Part shown: one piece after another, positions 61,390 through 64,000 of the stretch
How positions within the stretch are numbered: the stretch's first letter is position 1
Layout of the letters: each line of letters begins with the position of its first letter
Source of the DNA: UTCHB3 sp964531325
GTDB lineage: Bacteria; Bacteroidota; Ignavibacteria; Ignavibacteriales; Ignavibacteriaceae
Direction: 5' to 3'
Assembly (NCBI GenBank): GCA_964531325.1
Contig: CAZHCW010000006.1
Span: forward strand, 1 to 64,000
DNA: 64,000 bases
Notes under the pieces: model-generated
Told to the model about the DNA's origin: nothing
The model's database searches: none
What the model saw: only the letters and a program-made list of their open reading frames with translations
Made by a program: the position numbers and the translations under genes

Positions 61390-63549
61390 TCACGCCCTTG
61401 GTAACTCGAGGATGAAACTGGTCCCTTTGCCGGGGATACTTGAAATTTTTAGATCACCTTTGTTTTGGAGGATAAAGTCACGACTCACCGAAAGCCCCAA
61501 ACCGGTCCCTTTTTCATTGGAAGTGCCATAGGTTGAAACCGTTCCTCTCCCGGTTAAGACACTCTCTGTCTGTTCCTCTGTCATACCAACTCCATCATCA
61601 GTTACGGTAAGTTGATATTTGTCGCCAACTATTAGACCGGTCAGATTGATATTCCCCCCTTTGTTTGTAAACTTGATTGCATTTGCTATCAAATTCCTTA
61701 CAATCACTGAGATCATCTCGGGATCAGCATGAATTAATGAGGGAACTTCAAGCGAGGTGGTGGTTGATATATCTTTCAACTCCAGATTAAGTGAGGCTTC
61801 TTTGATAACTTTACCGCACACCTCAGAGAGCTCAAAATCTATTGCATTAACCTTGATCAGGTTTCTTTGAACCAAAGCCCATCCGGTGAGATTATTCACA
61901 AGATCAACTAATTTGTAGGAGGCAGAGAGAATTTTATCACTAAATTCTGAAAGTGGTCTGTTTGAAATTGCATCGGCCTCTTCTTTTATTATCTCGGCAA
62001 ACCCCAAGACACTAACAAAAGGACTTTTAAGATCGTGAGCAATTATCGCAAAAAGTTTGTTTTTAGTCTCATTTGCCATCACTAACTCATCATTGCTTCT
62101 TTGTAGCTGAACATTTACCTTTTCCATCTCCTGGTTGTTCAACTCAAGAAGTTTACCAAGTTTTTTCTGCCTCAAGAAGAGAGATACGAGCCCTATTATT
62201 CCAATTAAAATTAGGACAGAGAAAATTGTAAGGGATAGATTAATCTTGTTTTGTGATTCAACTTCAGTCTGAAGATGTTTTTGAGTTTCTTCTGATTTCT
62301 CAATTTCATATCTTATTCTCATCTCCCCAACACTGCTAAGAACCGTTTCATTCAGGAGTGAATCTTTGAGGGAGACATGTTTGTTCAAATAAAAGAGTGC
62401 TTCTTCTGTCTCTCCGGTCGCTTCCAATAACTTCGAAAGTTCCAGGTAGGCATCCCTTAGGATTGTAGAGAATTTGCCGGTTTCAGCAAGTTCTTTCGCT
62501 TTTGTTAAATTTAAGAGGCCTTCTTTTTCGTCTCTTGCAAGGCGGTCGATCCTGCCAAGATTCAGGAGTGCAAAAGATTCTATGAACTTGTCATCAATCT
62601 CCCGCGCACGATCCAGACTCTGCTTAAAAAAATCCCGCGCAGCTTTAAGGTTCCCTTTCTTCTCCTGGATTAAACCAAAATCGTTGTAGATCTGCGCCAA
62701 ACCGCTTTTTTCATTTCGTTTTTTATATGAAGTCACGATTTCATCATAATATTTGGCAGCGTCATCATAACGGTGTTGAGCGATAAAGAGGCTGGCCAAC
62801 CTCCTGAGTGAATAGACCCTCCCCGCTTCATAATTGATCGAGTCTGAAAGGTGGAGAGCGTGCTTGATACTCTCTTCGGCAAGCTCATAATATCTCATCC
62901 GCTGATAAATCAAACCGATATTGTTTACAGTTGTAACTATACCATAGTTATCACCACACTCCTGCCTTACCTTCAATGCCTTTAGATAAAAAGAGTAGGA
63001 ATTTTCAATATCTCCTTTCCTCCAATAGACCAACCCGATATTGTTATACGACCTTCCGAGGTCTATAGGATCATCAAGAAATTTCCTCAGAGCGAGTCCT
63101 TTGTTAAGAAAATGGAGGGCAGAATCAAGATCACCGGTTTTCCAATAAGTGAGGCCCAATGTATTATAGGCAGATGCAACAAGCTTATTATCACCTATCT
63201 GTTTTTCGTACTTGAGGGTAATTTTGGCTGTCGAAATTGCTTTGGGATAGTAGTAGAATTTATAATAATGTTCACGAAGTGAATCGAGAAGTTTTCCGGC
63301 TGCTACAAATTTGTTTTTCGCGATAAATTCATTTATCTGCGGAATCAAACCTGCTTCAAGTCTTTGTGTAAGGGAGTCTTGAACCGGGGTTTGTTTAAGT
63401 GAACTGATAACACTTGCTTTTGTTAAATTTGACTCTAATGCAAAAAGCAACAGAGTGTAAAAGCAGATTAGAAAACTATTTTTAAAGATTTTTCTATTTC
63501 GCATCTTGAATTTGACTAATGAATTAAATCCCATTTTCAAATTACGCAA
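61390..63549 (-). CDS. TPR-containing sensor histidine kinase
   Basis: A 719-residue protein. The N-terminus has a hydrophobic segment (SFLICFYTLLLFALESNL), then eight or more TPR units (for example ALHFLNKGLALRKFLDDPID and RSYNNIGLVYWRKGDIENSY) up to about 410. A membrane helix (INLSLTIFSVLILIGIIGLVSLFL) near 450 and a coiled coil lead to HisKA with H505 in FAIIAHDLKSPFVS and HATPase with VTDDGVGMTEEQ and GTGLGLSVSRDFI. TPRs are likely periplasmic, making this a signal sensor of unknown ligand. No response regulator is adjacent. Upstream sequence before 63550 is AT-rich. Confidence 0.94.
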   Translation of the reverse strand: MRNLKMGFNSLVKFKMRNRKIFKNSFLICFYTLLLFALESNLTKASVISSLKQTPVQDSLTQRLEAGLIPQINEFIAKNKFVAAGKLLDSLREHYYKFYYYPKAISTAKITLKYEKQIGDNKLVASAYNTLGLTYWKTGDLDSALHFLNKGLALRKFLDDPIDLGRSYNNIGLVYWRKGDIENSYSFYLKALKVRQECGDNYGIVTTVNNIGLIYQRMRYYELAEESIKHALHLSDSINYEAGRVYSLRRLASLFIAQHRYDDAAKYYDEIVTSYKKRNEKSGLAQIYNDFGLIQEKKGNLKAARDFFKQSLDRAREIDDKFIESFALLNLGRIDRLARDEKEGLLNLTKAKELAETGKFSTILRDAYLELSKLLEATGETEEALFYLNKHVSLKDSLLNETVLSSVGEMRIRYEIEKSEETQKHLQTEVESQNKINLSLTIFSVLILIGIIGLVSLFLRQKKLGKLLELNNQEMEKVNVQLQRSNDELVMANETKNKLFAIIAHDLKSPFVSVLGFAEIIKEEADAISNRPLSEFSDKILSASYKLVDLVNNLTGWALVQRNLIKVNAIDFELSEVCGKVIKEASLNLELKDISTTTSLEVPSLIHADPEMISVIVRNLIANAIKFTNKGGNINLTGLIVGDKYQLTVTDDGVGMTEEQTESVLTGRGTVSTYGTSNEKGTGLGLSVSRDFILQNKGDLKISSIPGKGTSFILELPRA

Positions 63550-63738
63550 AGATTAAGTAATTTACACTCCTGAAATTTAATAATTTGTTATTTTTCACAC
63601 CACCTGAGCAGGAAATACTCTGATCAGCGAACCGGTCTAAAAGTGACTTGTAAGCCATTTGACCCCCCTTACGATTTCGACTTTCAATAGTCGCCCGTCG
63701 GCTATTGCGAATTTTAGTTTCAATTACCGGACCTTTCA
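63550..63738. promoter_or_regulatory. divergent region with hairpin before the last gene
   Basis: CAATAG-TCG and CG-GCTATTG (63687-63709) form a short stem-loop about 30 bases before the last start codon. It may be part of the 5' leader of that gene. No other structure was seen. Confidence 0.35.
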
Positions 63739-64000
63739 ATGAAAAAAATTCATTTCCTTTTTTCGCTCCTGCTATTTGTTGGAGTTACCGTTGCGTCTGT
63801 TCCTGATGGCATTCAGATCAGTAGAACAGCAGCCGGTTACACGATTAATCTTACACTGCCGGAATATTCACTTAGTCCATTCTCATATTCTGATAAAAAC
63901 TTTCTTAAAGTTGCCATACCCGGCTATGGTGTTACTGCTGACGCCGGAAGACCTGCACTCCCAAAGATCACCTTCAACCTTGTTATCAATGAAAATGAAG
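63739..64000 (+). CDS. secreted protein, C25-propeptide-like N-terminus (partial)
   Basis: The gene runs off the window after 87 codons. Signal peptide (KKIHFLFSLLLFVGVTVA) followed by GIQISRTAAGYTINLTLPEY and DAGRPALPKITFNLVINENE. The phrase GRPALPK followed by a beta strand resembles the propeptide region of gingipain-like C25 peptidases and related T9SS cargo. Whether a peptidase domain and sorting domain follow cannot be seen. The start is preceded by an AT-rich leader with a small hairpin. Confidence 0.7.
   Translation, partial: MKKIHFLFSLLLFVGVTVASVPDGIQISRTAAGYTINLTLPEYSLSPFSYSDKNFLKVAIPGYGVTADAGRPALPKITFNLVINENE

Overview
The window looks like a piece of chromosome from a free-living, AT-rich member of the Bacteroidota/Chlorobiota group, most probably an Ignavibacteria-type bacterium. 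The evidence is internal: C-terminal type IX secretion (T9SS) sorting domains with the NxPNPFNP signature on secreted proteins, TonB-dependent receptors (one paired with a DUF4249 lipoprotein), a two-component sensor with a beta-propeller periplasmic region, and housekeeping proteins of that flavour. No phage, insertion sequence or CRISPR array was seen. The genus is inference from these traits; no database was searched.

Layout. 0-0.6 kb: an intergenic repeat island. 0.6-7.6 kb: core genes (DUF1015, serC, a lipoprotein, alaS, a SpoVG-like gene, a YitT membrane protein). 7.7-12.9 kb: a minus-strand operon of a giant propeller histidine kinase, its LuxR-type response regulator and a T9SS-sorted repeat protein. 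13.0-19.2 kb: a plus-strand sulfur/respiration locus: a double-MerR regulator, an alpha/beta-hydrolase-like protein, an octaheme cytochrome c of the tetrathionate-reductase type, a membrane cytochrome b and two YeeE/YedE sulfur-transport halves, the second fused to a degenerate rhodanese. 19.3-22.5 kb: a beta-barrel gene between inverted hairpin cassettes, then a metal-type TonB receptor with a small Cys-rich protein upstream. 22.7-25.1 kb: dnaB and nfo.

25.2-33.2 kb: the most unusual locus. Eight closely packed minus-strand genes run in this order: T9SS cargo, PqqD-like peptide-binding protein, ATP-grasp ligase, DAP/ornithine-type PLP decarboxylase whose N-terminus looks like a RiPP leader (YxxPxV), a urea-transporter-like membrane domain fused to an M23 metallopeptidase, a TPR protein, an outer-membrane barrel and an RmlD-like reductase that lacks a normal start codon. 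I propose that this is an undescribed modification and envelope-export system in which the PqqD-like protein docks on the enzyme's own leader-like tail.

33.4-39.1 kb: a transglutaminase-like protein, a barrel, rfbB, an SLBB export protein and proC. 39.1-41.8 kb: two repeat islands around a lipoprotein, a lone MNT nucleotidyltransferase and a VapBC-type toxin-antitoxin pair. 41.8-47.7 kb: a secreted unknown and a CzcBA/CusBA-type metal efflux pair with a small His-rich protein upstream. 47.8-50.3 kb: aldo/keto reductase, tRNA-Ser(GCU), another repeat island and a solitary RecB-like nuclease. 50.3-64 kb: DUF4249 plus TonB receptor, an orphan CheB, rpiA, a lytic transglycosylase, a hybrid kinase, a PepF-type peptidase, a TPR kinase and the start of a secreted protein with a C25-propeptide-like beginning.

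Many genes overlap by 1-11 bases, so the operon groupings are well supported. Recurrent short intergenic repeats (TGCTACGAATAT, GCAGACGGCAATCGGGAC, TGTATCTGCGTCCCC and ATCCGTGG-type words) occur in islands at 0-0.5, 39.2-39.4, 41.6-41.7 and 49.3-49.5 kb, with a smaller one at 24.2 kb.
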